From NCBI GenBank assembly GCA_013368315.1, contig JAACJM010000092.1, positions 62,001 through 126,000 on the forward strand: a stretch of 64,000 nt of DNA, read 5' to 3'. Origin of the DNA: Tetrapyrgos nigripes (taxonomy: Eukaryota > Basidiomycota > Agaricomycetes > Agaricales > Campanellaceae). Both the position numbers and the translations under genes were made by a program. The notes beneath the pieces are model-generated. The model searched no databases and was not told the DNA's origin. It saw only the letters and a list, made by a program, of their open reading frames with translations. Positions 46,703-57,720 of this stretch are shown piece after piece (position 1 is the first letter of the stretch; every line of letters begins with the position of its first letter).

Positions 46703-48126
46703 TACTGATTAAACTTTCCAGTGGCTCCAAAAGACTTCACTAAGCGTAAGTTTACCAGCAACTGGGACTTCCTTGTCTAGGCATCATCGATGCCCTGAGT
46801 TTGATGTCTTCGTTATTGTCGACTTGTTGATTGTGGCATATCTTGGTCGCACAAATGGACTTGTAGCATCATTTTCTTGGACACTCGTCTTTCGTTGTCT
46901 CCCTACAGACTTTAATCGATTTTATGTATTTTTTATCCCGTTGTATCCATCGCAGATTTTGTATTTTTTGTGTAGAGTGAATGAGTGTGTCTTGAATCTT
47001 CATGTGAAACTAAGTTGAACGTCGAAATTTGCAAAAGCTGAAAAGAGTCGATGACAAATAAGATGAAAGAGTTTGAGATGAGAGGAAAATGATATCTGAG
47101 ATCTTGAATCCGAGTTGGTACATCCGTCTTGGCCCTCTGTTCAACCAGGAATGAGACAGAGAACCTGCTGTAGGTTATCTGTGTCAAGATCCGTAAACAA
47201 AACGAAATAGGAAATGTGATTGACTCGGCCCAAAATGTGTAAGGTGGTCAAAATCCCTTCGAATGGTTTCCAAATCCAGCCTTCCCGATCACCTCTTCCA
47301 AATATGATACGTAGCCTTGATATTGTGGCCTTGTATTCCTAGTCAACCCACCAGAGAAAAGGGGTACACGACTTCCGTGTGTCAAACATTGAGTCGTCTG
47401 TCCAATACAAAATATCCAAGCCATAGCTGTCCAAAAAGGATTCGAAAATCCCTCTAAAAGTTTCTGGTCATCAAGAACCCCCGCCAAAGGTCCTGATCTT
47501 CCCTAGATTCCTTAAGAGTCGACTTCCATAGGCGTACCAGATTCTTGTGGTGGTGACTCTTCTGTTGTCTCCCTTGTAAACATGTTCATAGCATCTGGCT
47601 GCGTTATATACTCCAGAAGCATGTTGATCCGTCGAACTTCACCTTTATGATTGTACTCAGTAGTACTTATACACTTCTTTGATGGTTATTCGGTAGTCGA
47701 ATCAACTCTTATTCTCTCTTTATTTGGTTCTTCTGTTCTTTCCTCGCTGAGCATATCGCCCAGTTCAGCACTATAGGTATGGGCATTGCCCAAGGACCTC
47801 ACTGTCGTCCTTTTCTAGTCGACCAAACTCTCTAAAATCTCTGAAATACTGGCAATCCTCATGACGATCACCCAGCAACTGTTTGCAGCCCAATTGCAGC
47901 CTGTTTACACTGTCAATGGCCATTGTCACTAGAGGCACTTCCCCACTTATAAAGCCAGAGCTTTCATTTCGGCACGAGTCTATGAAATTCACAGAAGGAT
48001 TAGAAGATGGAAACTCTGGTTGGGGTCTAGGATCTAGACACATTGGAAGTAGTCCAGACCCAAAGGTTGGCAGAGTGGAAGAAGGATGATCAGGGGTTTG
48101 CATCCATTACTACCTTTATAACTGAT
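46703..48126. other. Interior of the long-TIR element without a supported gene
   Basis: Scattered short frames on both strands were seen, with nothing recognised. Confidence 0.4.
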
Positions 48127-48700
48127 GGGTACCCTCCAATGTACTAAGTAGTGTCAAGCTTGGCTCTGAGTGAATATAGTATTTCCAGTGCCACTTCAAC
48201 AAATAATCTACCATCTTCATATGACTATGCATGATCTACATACGGTCATCAGTGACAAGTGTACGATGAGTAGGCGTTTGTTCATTGTCATGCGATAACT
48301 GTACAATGATTAGGCATTTGTTGCTCATTGTCATGTGATAACTGTACACTGGTGGGCACTCAATGCCTGATATTCGGGTGCCAATTGGGCGTTTTGTTTT
48401 CAGAATGAAAAAGAAAAAGTTTATTACACGAAACAGGATTTAAATCTCTTTGTCTTTATTATCCCAAAAAGTCATTGTTTATTGGAAAAATAAAGTATTC
48501 TTTCAGATATAGAAAAGATAAAGTGTTTCTTTGCTTTTTTTGTGTCAATACTCTATTCATTTTCAACCAATAATGGTAATCTTTTATGGAGGAAAAACTT
48601 AACCTTTTGCACAGAAAATAAACTTCTCTTTTCAAATCAGACACACAATCTTCATCTTCAAGGTTTTTACAGTAGAAAGAAAAGGGCTTGGGCAGTGTGG

Positions 48701-50506
48701 TAGTGACCATGAGTGATGACAATGTTGTCGTCATCATCAACAGGGGCAGAAGTGATGGTTTGCATGACAGAGGGACCCAGATAGTAGCAATTGCCTTTGT
48801 AAATGCAGGTGTAGTCGAGCAAGCGACATCCAGTCACTGGAGCAGCTGTGCTGGAGTTATGAGAGCTCTGCTCCTGGGCAAGCTCAGCCAGGAGAAGTCC
48901 GGTGTCTTGAATCAAATGAAGATTGAGTAGAGCATCAGCAGCTTGTTGACACATCTGGCCATGCAAAGCTGGTCATTGGGGATGGCACTGACATTGTTGG
49001 CACCAAATCCAGGCAACACAGCCTTGGTATATGCTTCCATGGCACTGGTCAGGACATACAAGCCCTCCTTGCTCATTTTAAGAATTTCGACTGCGATTAT
49101 GGATCATTTAGTCACTAGACTTGAGATTATAGTGAGGAGGACATACCAGCCATGGTGGTGAACTCGTCAGCTGTGCTACCATGGATCTTCTCCTCCAAAT
49201 GAGCAACCTTTCCAGCAGGGCTCTCAGCATTGACACTAATCGAACACTTAAGAGTACCCTGGACGAAGGAAGTTGCAGAAGCTTGAGCCTGTAAAAGGTT
49301 GAAGTTAGTTTTGATTTGAAGAAGATATTATTGATCTACCTGGGCAAGCTGTTCAAGAGAAGGGCCTGTAGGTGCTTTGGCCTTACCCTTGCCTGGAGAA
49401 AAGAACAGTCAGGACTACAGACAGAAACGAGATGTGTTCCACTCTAAAGCTCACAGGTTCTTCCTTAACCTCTTCAACAGGGGGAGCTCTGGACTGGAAA
49501 CATTTCTAGAATGAAGATTGCAGTTAATAAGATAGAAAGTTTGGGACAAAACCAAGGCATACCTTGGACTTTTTGGCTTTATACTTGTTCTCAGTGACAG
49601 CTTGGGACGCAGGAATCTCCTGATGTCCACGTCAACCATCTCAACATCCTCAGCTGACAGAGCATGCATAGAACCAAAGAGATCTTGAGGGCGAATGCCT
49701 GCAGCTCCACCTCCATAGAGGAGAGGAGGGGCTCATCCACCAGTACTAATGCGAGCGACACGACCATGGCCATGATTGACAGGCCCATATGATGGAATCA
49801 TGGTGCTAAACAAAGGAGCTGCCACAGTACTCTAGATTCAATCACAGATTTTAGAATGACTCAGTGTGGCAAGGTGGTTTAAAACTCACAGCAGCAATTG
49901 TGTTTGCGACTGGAGTCATCTTGTAGGTGCTGTAGTACTTCCCAACTACCGCCTGGACACAGGTGTGAGCTGGGTGAGACATAGCCATGCCACTGGAGTT
50001 GAAGATACCCTCACAGAGCTTGCGAAGAGGAATGAACAGCTCCTCCATGGTAGTCCAGTCTTGAATGAGTTGCCCCTCATAGGGACCATTGAGAACAGTG
50101 GCCTAAGACAAAGATTTTTAGTTGGGGGTTGGATAGAAATGAGGTGCGATTGGGAACTTACCATGAGTTTCAAAGCAGCCTCCCCCAAAGCCATCTTAGA
50201 AAAGATATTATTGAGTGCAACATGGTCGTCCATGACAACCTTATGTAGTCCAGTAAGAGTCTCATGAAGGGAGCTCTTGTATTCCACAAAGCTTGCAATC
50301 CATGAGTTGGCTCAAAGAACGACAATTGGGTTGGGTCTGGAAGCAAGGCCACAGGTGTGACAGGGAAGATTAAGCAAACTTTGTGGAGTGCATTTGGTAC
50401 TGAGAGGGATGTACAAATAGAGAACACTCTCTTCATCTGAATGCTGAGAGTGATGATATGTGCAGAGACAAGCAGATTTGAAGTCATCCAGTTTGAAACA
50501 GTTCAC
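48701..50506 (-). pseudogene. Antisense gene B within the large Gypsy element
   Basis: Minus-strand gene with canonical introns: 50103-50160 (GTAAGT..CTTAG), about 49833-49889 (GTGAGT..TCTAG), about 49505-49566 (GTATGC..TCTAG), about 49395-49455 (GTGAGC..CCAG) and about 49290-49341 (GTAGAT..ACAG). It starts near 50506 with a Cys/His-containing part (CLCTYHHSQHSDEE, LPCHTCGL) and continues with SLHETLTGLHKVVMDDHVAL and PSLEQLAQAQASATSF. The reading continues through two TGA codons, near 50313 and 49733, each explicable as CGA. A one-base phase problem near 49395 is unresolved. It is cut at 48700 by the 3.8-kb element. The protein family is unknown to me. Confidence 0.6.
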
Positions 50507-51516
50507 TGGAGTTGAGTTTCTGGTGGAACACCAAAATTTGACTGACCTTTTATATAAATTTAAGATACGTTGGGGACAACGATTTTTGTGAGGGGGAGAT
50601 GGCCACCAGTGGGCACCAGCACATGAGGAACGACTTACTCACAAGGGTCGAAGCCCTTCCTGAAAGATCGATAAGATGGAACCCCAAAAGCATGGAGTCT
50701 GGAAAATGAAGTAGATGTATCTAGGCAAACATCTAGCCAAAGGTACAGAGATATCAAGTAAATAAATTGGCAAAGTGAAGATTGGACGAGAACCAGAAAT
50801 GGTAATCGTACTAGCTGTCATAATGCATTTTTGATTCAGAAAGTGTAATAGTAAGCCAAGAGATGTGGTTTCAGGCTGATACATACAAGACAAACTGCAA
50901 TCCAAAGATATACATATGTAAAAAGATGGAAGCAACTCAGTCGAAGGGTATCAGGCCCAAAACAAAGATTAGACGTTGTCAAACGCAGTGACTAATGCCA
51001 GGGGCCTGCTCTAAAAATGCACAGAGATGATGGATACCTGACTCTGAGCTGAAGTAAAAAGTAAACCATAAGGAGTATGGCACAAGATTCCATAAACGAG
51101 GCAATTGGGACTCAAAGAAAATTGGTTTGATTTGGGTTACAGGACAAACTTAAAGATTCGATTGGGACAATCATGTGGGCCTATGGACCTAAAGTAAAGA
51201 TTGCCAAGTACAGACAACCAGAAATTCGGATAAAAGCATCCTTGTGGGTCTATACCCAGAAAATGGAGTGAATCTAGAATCTACCAAGGTTCCTACAGCA
51301 GATAGGTGAACGAGGGTGAGGCAATCATCAGAGATTCACCTGCTTTGTCTAGAGGAGAGCAGCTCAGATACAGGGCTACTTCTCAGGAAAGGGAAGGAGC
51401 GAACCAAAGCAACATCCACTGGTCCACAGAAATGCCCGCCTGATAGACTTTGGGTGGTGCGCTTAGGAAGGACAAAGGTGTGATTAGTGGACCTAAGATT
51501 TCACAAGATGAAGAAC
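50507..51516. other. Spacer between antisense genes
   Basis: Minus-strand open frames such as 50639-50935 lack recognisable motifs. Confidence 0.4.
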
Positions 51517-51786
51517 CTACCTTTGACTCATGGACTTGGTAATCGCACGACGACTGAAGGGGTGAGCAATGTTCCTAGGGTTGTACTTCGACCAAGGCTT
51601 CATATTGGAGTTGGTAGGGTGGCATTTGAGAGCCAAGATATGTGAATACAATTGGAGGTGTTTTGTTCCACAAGGGCAGTGCAATACGTGGGACTTTGGG
51701 CCAAAGATGCAGGATAAACATGTCATGATGAAAATGAGCTGAGCAGGACAAAGTGTAACCTGATAAGGGCTGCATTTATACCTCAT
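51517..51786 (-). other. Cys-containing antisense exon, unassigned
   Basis: The frame contains MTCLSCIFGPKSHVLHCPCG, then CHPTNSNMKPWSKYNPRN, and ends at a good donor (AAAG|GTAGGT, about 51520). It may be the first exon of antisense gene B or a separate gene. The Cys spacing suggests metal binding, but no family is assigned. Confidence 0.4.
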
Positions 51787-52216
51787 GGGTGATATGACTA
51801 AGTCTCCATAAACAGAAAGACAACAGTTGCAAGATCGACCATGGTCTAGGCAAAACGCAACTTAGATTTCAAAACAAACCAAAGAGATCTCAAGATAATT
51901 CACACAAAGGGATAAGCAATACACCAATAAAGGTGCAGACACATCCAATTGATTATATACATGGTCATGAGGACCAACAATGAGATACAAATACATATAT
52001 AAAGTCCAGGGGATACTGGAATGAAGAGGGTACCTATGCAATGATGACTGCATCTAGCAAAGGTAGAGCCTCAGGATGGTGACGAGTAAAGATAAGAGAG
52101 GAAATAAAAGTACAAATGTCCGAAGATCTAAAACAACAGGATGTCTACACAGCTCTAGCTGTGTCTAGCTGTGACAGAGCCCCAAACGAAGTCAACGATG
52201 ATAGAAAGATTTGACC

Positions 52217-54979
52217 CTAGACCTCTGCATCTGCATCCTCAGGCTCCTCAAGATGAGTGACAGAACAGGAAGATGCTAGTGGATGAGGGCGAGTAGGAGA
52301 TTGGGTCTCATCCAAAGACACTTCAACCAAGACAGTAGGAGTGGGAGAAACCTCCTCGTTGGTGATTGAATTCTCCTCAGTCTGTAGGAAGTTGAAAGAT
52401 TTAGAAAAGAGCGTGTTAAAGACAAAGGCACCCACTGAAATCCCTGTGCCACTAACCTGTGGGGTCTTGCTAGGGTCCACCTCCATCTTGTCGACATTGG
52501 GAGAAGTGGTTTGGTGGTTGTGAACTTCATCCTTGGCAGGAGATTCCTCAGTGGTACCCTTGCGAGTTGTCTCAAAGTGCAAAAAGCCTTGTTGGTCCAA
52601 ACAAAGGCTCATTGGACTGTCAGATTGAAGAGGCATTGGGGCAGGAGGGTGTTCCTCACCAGTTGGACCACTGTTGATGAGAGGGGCAGAAACTCATCCG
52701 CTGTTAGGAATGGTGATACCATTCTTGGCTAGAGCCTCGTCCAACTTGTTGATGATGCCGGTGATCCTTGGGTGAAGAGCCCGATAATTGTTGAACAAGC
52801 CACCAAAGCAAGAGAGTCTGATGTCGAGCAAACCTAGGTCTCAGACCAGATTAGCCTCCTCCACTTCCATGACCATGTGTAGTGCTGCAGCACCAGTCAC
52901 AAAAAGGGAATGGAGAGACAAAAGCTGTTCAACCAGGTTTGCTTGTTCAATCAGAACTGCGAAAGTGGAGAAAGAAATAAGAATTGTAAAAGATTTGAAC
53001 AAATTGAAAAAAAAAAAGAAGAGCATGTACCAGAAGGAGCATATTTAGCTTGGAGAGCAGCACCTCAGAAATGTTAATAAATTCAATCTCTGAGCCTCGG
53101 ACTTGCCAATGCTCGCACTGTCCCTTCTGGCCCTCAACACACTGGAAGCATTTCCTGTTGTGAGCAGCCAGGGTACAAGGCTTGTGAAGGCATTCACACT
53201 CCTTACAACAGTTGATGATTGCCTAGAAAGATCCAAGAAATAATGAACTAAATAACAGATAAATGAAGAAAAAGAGGAATGACTTACTGTGTCTGGGTTC
53301 AAAAGCCTACGTTTGATGATGGCACTCTGTGCAACGTTGGCAGCAGGATTGAGGTGCTGGTCCTGAAGTGAGTAGTAGCCCAGCTGCAGCTTGGCTTTTT
53401 CGTTGAAGACACAGGCAGGAAACACTTTGTAAAGTCGTTTGACAGATGGTGTGATCAGACAGGAGTCAGAGGTGTTGGGAACATTGTGATGTTTGTTCTT
53501 GAACATGGGACCGTTTACCCAAGAATCACAAAGAGCATGATCAGACAGTCCAGGAAGTACCTCAGATTGTGATTGCTTCTTGGGATCATCCTCCCCATCA
53601 TCACGTTTGTTGTCAGCATCATTGTTTGACTTGTCCTCACCATTGTCATCGTTGAATGCATGCAAGTCAGCCTCATCCCAGGCACGGCCTAACACTTGGA
53701 CAGGAGGGACGAAGTCCTCATCTGATTCAACGCCCATAGAGGAAGACGAAGAAGGGAGTTGAAAGATGGGACGAGAAATACGAGACAATGAAGAGGTGGG
53801 ACCAGCTTTAGTGGCCTTGGACCGAGTGTTCCTACCAGTAAAAGTAGGTCTAGCTAAGAATGAAGGAAGGAACAGAAAGGGTCAAAACAAAAGATATAGG
53901 AAATGTAGTCTGGATCACCTACCAGTGGTCAGTTTTGTTTTGCCAGTAGGGGTTTGTTTAATCCCTTCTTGCTTGATGATGACAGCCAGTGATTCTGATG
54001 GGCCAGCTTGAGAAATGAATTGTCCAGAGGCTTTAGATTTAGCAGAGAGCATAGATTTTGGAAGTGGTTTAGTTGGTCGTAGTTGCAGATGCTGGGTGAC
54101 AGCTATGACATGAGGATCATCCCTGATCATGGTGGATGGGAGTAGACCAGGGACCAGTGGTGTAATCACCCAGTACTCGCAATTAAAGATGATTTTAGGC
54201 AGGGTGGTGATTCGACTCTTGACTTGTTCCACCTGAGGGGCTGAGTAGAAGAGGTTCTTCAGAAAAAAGTTTAGATAAGATAAAATTAAGAGAAATGCAC
54301 AGGCTGGTGATCCAACATAAAAGCAGACGTTGGGGTCAAAACAATCAGAATCTCCTCAACATCGAGCCAGTTCACTCGCTTCTGTGGGGTGCGAGGACCT
54401 CTGGAATCAACTGCCTGGTAAATGAAAATTGATTTAGAAATCAAAGCGAGACATAGTCCAAAAAAGAGTGAGACTTACATCGGCCCAGGCTACAAAGTCT
54501 TTGTGACTCAGAAATCCGAAGCACTTGGTGGGACCAGGTCCAGATTGTTGAGAGTTCTGGGAGTCCATGAAATTGTAGAGCACGGATCTGTAGAAGTTGA
54601 CAAGCTCCTGAGGAGCCATGTCTGAATAGATTCCTGTATAATTGTGTTAAGAAAGCAGGAGATTCAATAAAAGATTCAAGTGATAATAAGAGAGCGTAAA
54701 ACACACAATCATACCATCCAGATGATCTTTGAGTTCCCATTGTTCCTTGTTGGACAAACAGGCCAGAGCTTGGACGTCCAGAGCAGTTGTGTGATCAGAA
54801 AAGAAGTTGCAGGCTCCATGCAGGATATCAGGGCTTGAGTACCGAAATTCATAATTGAAACTGTTGATTTTGGCTTGTACCAGCTCAACCATTGGCACGG
54901 AATCCTCTGCCTTGTCATCAGAGGACCCAAAGTCGAAATGATTGACAGGGGTGGTTGTTGATTTTTGGTGGCTGACCAT
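52217..54979 (-). pseudogene. Antisense gene A within the large Gypsy element, near-intact
   Basis: From ATG at 54979 I can join exons 54715-54979, 54479-54633, then one from 54414, one from 54256, one from about 53853, one from about 53222 and later ones to the stop at 52217. Introns are GT..AG on the minus strand with frames agreeing (for example GTAAGT at 54478, GTAGGT at about 53920, GTAAGT at about 53286). Composition: acidic N-terminus, a central part with PKIIFNCEYWVITPLVPG, a Ser/Asp/Lys-rich region (53580-53770), then a Cys cluster NCCKECECLHKPC ... KCFQCVEGQKGQC (about 53110-53220). Two in-frame TGA codons, near 52842 and 52696, could both be former CGA. The function is unknown; the Cys cluster suggests zinc binding. 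Confidence 0.65.
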
Positions 54980-55864
54980 AAGAGGAAAAATTTCAAATAA
55001 AACATTGAGAGGAGAAAGTGCTGATGATAAGAGATGATGATGGGTGAAAGAAAGGTTCAGAGGAGAATGGGCGTTGAACACGTCTACCCTCAAAAGATAT
55101 AGCACCCTGAAAATATTGAAACGGCAATCTGACAAGAATGATGGAACTTCATAGAACATACTTTGATGTATGTTTTATAATTAGAAGCTCCTTCTGCCAC
55201 TGTTTCCCAGATGTACCTGTTTTGGGTATGAGGTTACCTAAAAGAGTCCTGGTGCTTGAGGATCCCATAAAGTGGTGGTCCTAGTGCAGTTGTACCGAAA
55301 TTTATACATATACACATCAAACTAGACCCTGTGAAGGTCTATTGTTTACTACCAAGTCTAAATTCATGACTCAAGAGTGCTAATCAAAGACTGTTGGGCT
55401 TCGATTGGGTTGGGAAAGCTTATTAAAGACAAAAGAGATACTGTTTGAGCAATCAAGCGGCAGTATAGAAGTCAGCCCAAAATGGGAAAAACAGATTCCA
55501 AAAGGAGAAGTCGACATCGAGTCACTTAGTTATGAAGGTGGCTAAACACAGTCATAAATAAACTTGTGATCCGATGCAGAGACTTTGATTAGACCTATTT
55601 GGACCTGACGATAGATAAGAGATAGCCATAAGATTCAAGTACGCTCCTGATTGAAGCAGAATTTCAACCAGTGCTCCTTGAAAGGAACTCAGAGGCATTC
55701 GACTTCATGAAAGTACTAGTCCTAAGGATTTACCCACGATCCAAACATAGCATTCAATGTCTGACATTCCTATTCCATAAAAAATGGCCAGACTAGCCAG
55801 CAGAAGTCTCTGTGACTGAGTGAAACCAGTAGCTCAGGATGACCAGGGACAGTCACTATTTAGT
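54980..55864. other. Sequence between antisense gene A and the 3' LTR
   Basis: No gene is seen. It would contain the promoter of antisense gene A on the minus strand, but no motif stands out. Confidence 0.4.
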
Positions 55865-55874
55865 GAGGGGGAGA
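55865..55874 (+). promoter_or_regulatory. Polypurine tract of the large Gypsy element
   Basis: GAGGGGGAGA lies immediately before the 3' LTR start, where plus-strand DNA synthesis is primed in LTR elements. Confidence 0.8.
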
Positions 55875-57094
55875 TGATATGGCAGGTAAACACCTGGCCA
55901 TGCACCCCATCATTTTGCGCACTTCTAATCGAAGTAGTGCAACCTCAGTATATACACAATCGAACCTATGAATCATCTAGCTTGTCCACTAGAATGACTC
56001 ACAAATGGGTACCCTTTAAGATGAAAGCTTTCATTTAGTTTAATCTCAAGAGTTTTACCATAAACACAGTTGGTAACCTGCTGATTGAAGCACACTTGGA
56101 CTTTACTATCCTTCATTTGGATACGGTCACTATACAAAACAGTTCATTTACCAGATCTCTGACTTCATTTTACTACTCAGACGAGAAATATCTCATCTGG
56201 ACTGTGATTGATGATGTGTTCAGCATGTACTTACAATCCCTGACTCCTACTAACACTCAACAATTACCTATGAACTGCGTATGGACTCAGAGGCTTGATG
56301 GACCATAGTAAACTACTATATAGTACTTAGCTAATTGTGTGGCTGACTATAAAAGTGCACTTTGATTACCTTATCATACAACAACCGCTTGTAACCACCT
56401 TTGTACAGATACAGTGCAATGGCAATACAAGTATTGTTCCTGTGGAAAGTAGTCATCTACAGTTCATCTTCAGTGGGAGGCATCATACCCCTTGAGCCAC
56501 TTAACTTTGTCTTCTCAGTGCTCAGTTTTTACATACCAAATGTTCCACTTGTCATATAGTGCTGTACTTGCAGAGGTGTGTTCGTATAGTCGCTTGTCAT
56601 ATTGTGCAGTACCTTGCAGAGGCATACTAAGTCTTCTTTGATTCTGAGCCAGTTTTGTTTTCATCTTTGTCTTGCCCTTAGTTTGTCTTCAGAGGTAGCT
56701 GCACCTATTCAAGCAGTGTATTACCATCCACTTCTGCCCATCCCCAGTTTCGTTTCATGTATTTGTTGGTGTATCACCACAGGGCACCCACATATCCTCC
56801 CTCTCCCATCTGTAATCCTCCTCCTCGTCTTCTACTGATCCTCCCCGTCACCTACCTTTTACATCCTCTTACCCTTCATCCCCCATCCGAACTAGTCTTC
56901 ACCCAGTTGAAGTGCTACTCCATCTCGTCTTTACTTCAATTATACTTCTTTTGTTTCTTCTTTGAAGATTTGGTTTCTCTAGATCTACTGTGAGAGCTTT
57001 AGTGTCTCCCTACCCCTGAACTATACACCTCATCTTGAGTGGAAGGTAGTTGTTGGTTGAGTCATTCGCCTTCGACCCCATGCTCAGTGTCTCA
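55875..57094 (+). repeat. 3' LTR of the large Gypsy element
   Basis: This 1,220-bp sequence begins TGATATGGCAGGTAAAC and ends TCTCA. It is homologous to 34134-34839 plus 36519-37035. It retains a TATAAAAG box at 56348-56355 that the 5' LTR has lost. Confidence 0.9.
56348..56355 (+). promoter_or_regulatory. TATA box in the 3' LTR
   Basis: TATAAAAG is also present in the inverted LTR remnant (about 32326-32333) but deleted from the 5' LTR. Confidence 0.6.
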
Positions 57095-57720
57095 CTGTGA
57101 AGATGTTAAGTCCAGGCAGATCCTAGCGTTAGGAAACACGTCAGACCCGAGCGGAAGTCTTATTGGGGTTTTTGGAAAAGGATAAAGACGAATCCGGGCG
57201 GAACCGGTAGTCTCTGAGATCGAAGTGTAAGGAAGACACGGAATGGAATCCGTTAAGACGGTACTATGTTGTCTGAAGTTGGATGAAGTTAGGAGACCAG
57301 CTAATTCGATTTTAGACTTAAGCTATCTACTACAAAGTTGCTAGCTTAAGTACTACTTCGGAAAATATCGGAATGAAGAGGAGTAAGATAGGAATGATTT
57401 GGAAATGAAGGAAAAGCACAAGCACATGGTGCTATTGGAGATGGATGGAGTACTGCAGAACAAAGTGGAAACAAAGTGGAACGGATTGGAGATGAAGTGG
57501 AGTAAGTTTGGAGATTAGATACGAGCTGTCCGGTAGTTATCCAAAATGAATCATGGGTTCCTGGATGGGATCCGTTTGTGGAGATTAATAGTGAAGCTCG
57601 GATATGAAATTGGAAATGAATGATCGGAAAGTGTTTGGGATGAAAGGGAATGAAGTTTGAAATAAAAGAAAGAGAAGTTCAGAAAAGAATTGGATGCGAT
57701 CGGAAAGATGTACGGAAGCA
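57095..57720. other. Purine-rich segment of unknown origin
   Basis: GGAA/GAAG-rich sequence with no gene lies between the 3' LTR and the truncated Gypsy RT. It starts TGTGAAGATG and ends GGAAGCA, so it could be another LTR, but no second copy or target duplication is visible in the window. Confidence 0.4.

Larger units (their letters stand above)
44882..48697. mobile_element. 3.8-kb element with over 500-bp inverted repeats and CACTG ends
   Basis: The ends CACTGCCCAAGCCC (44882) and the inverse at 48697 are flanked by TGG on both sides (44879-44881 and 48698-48700). The inverted arms run about 44882-45400 and 48127-48697 and differ by small indels; the right arm has an extra partial duplication around 48270-48350. 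The 3-bp duplication and CACT start point to the CACTA/CMC group, like the element at 9817. No transposase is recognised. The interior carries a plus-strand cysteine-rich gene. Confidence 0.75.
34134..57094 (+). mobile_element. Very large Gypsy-type LTR retrotransposon with antisense genes
   Basis: LTRs at 34134-37035 (with a 1.7-kb insertion) and 55875-57094 both begin TGATAYGGCAGGTAAAC and end TCTCA. A putative primer-binding site follows the first, and a polypurine tract precedes the second. Plus-strand order is gag-like, protease, RT, RNase H, integrase (37354-44408), matching Ty3/Gypsy. All of these are interrupted, and the RT lacks its N-terminal part. Between integrase and 3' LTR lie about 11 kb, which include intron-bearing minus-strand genes and a 3.8-kb DNA element. 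Subtracting the two insertions leaves about 17.5 kb, exceptionally long. A clean 5-bp target duplication is not visible (GGTGA before, CTGTG after). Confidence 0.85.

Noticed and set aside
34129..57099. 5-bp target duplication for the large Gypsy element
   Set aside because: GGTGA before and CTGTG after do not match. One flank may have been rearranged, so no duplication is claimed.
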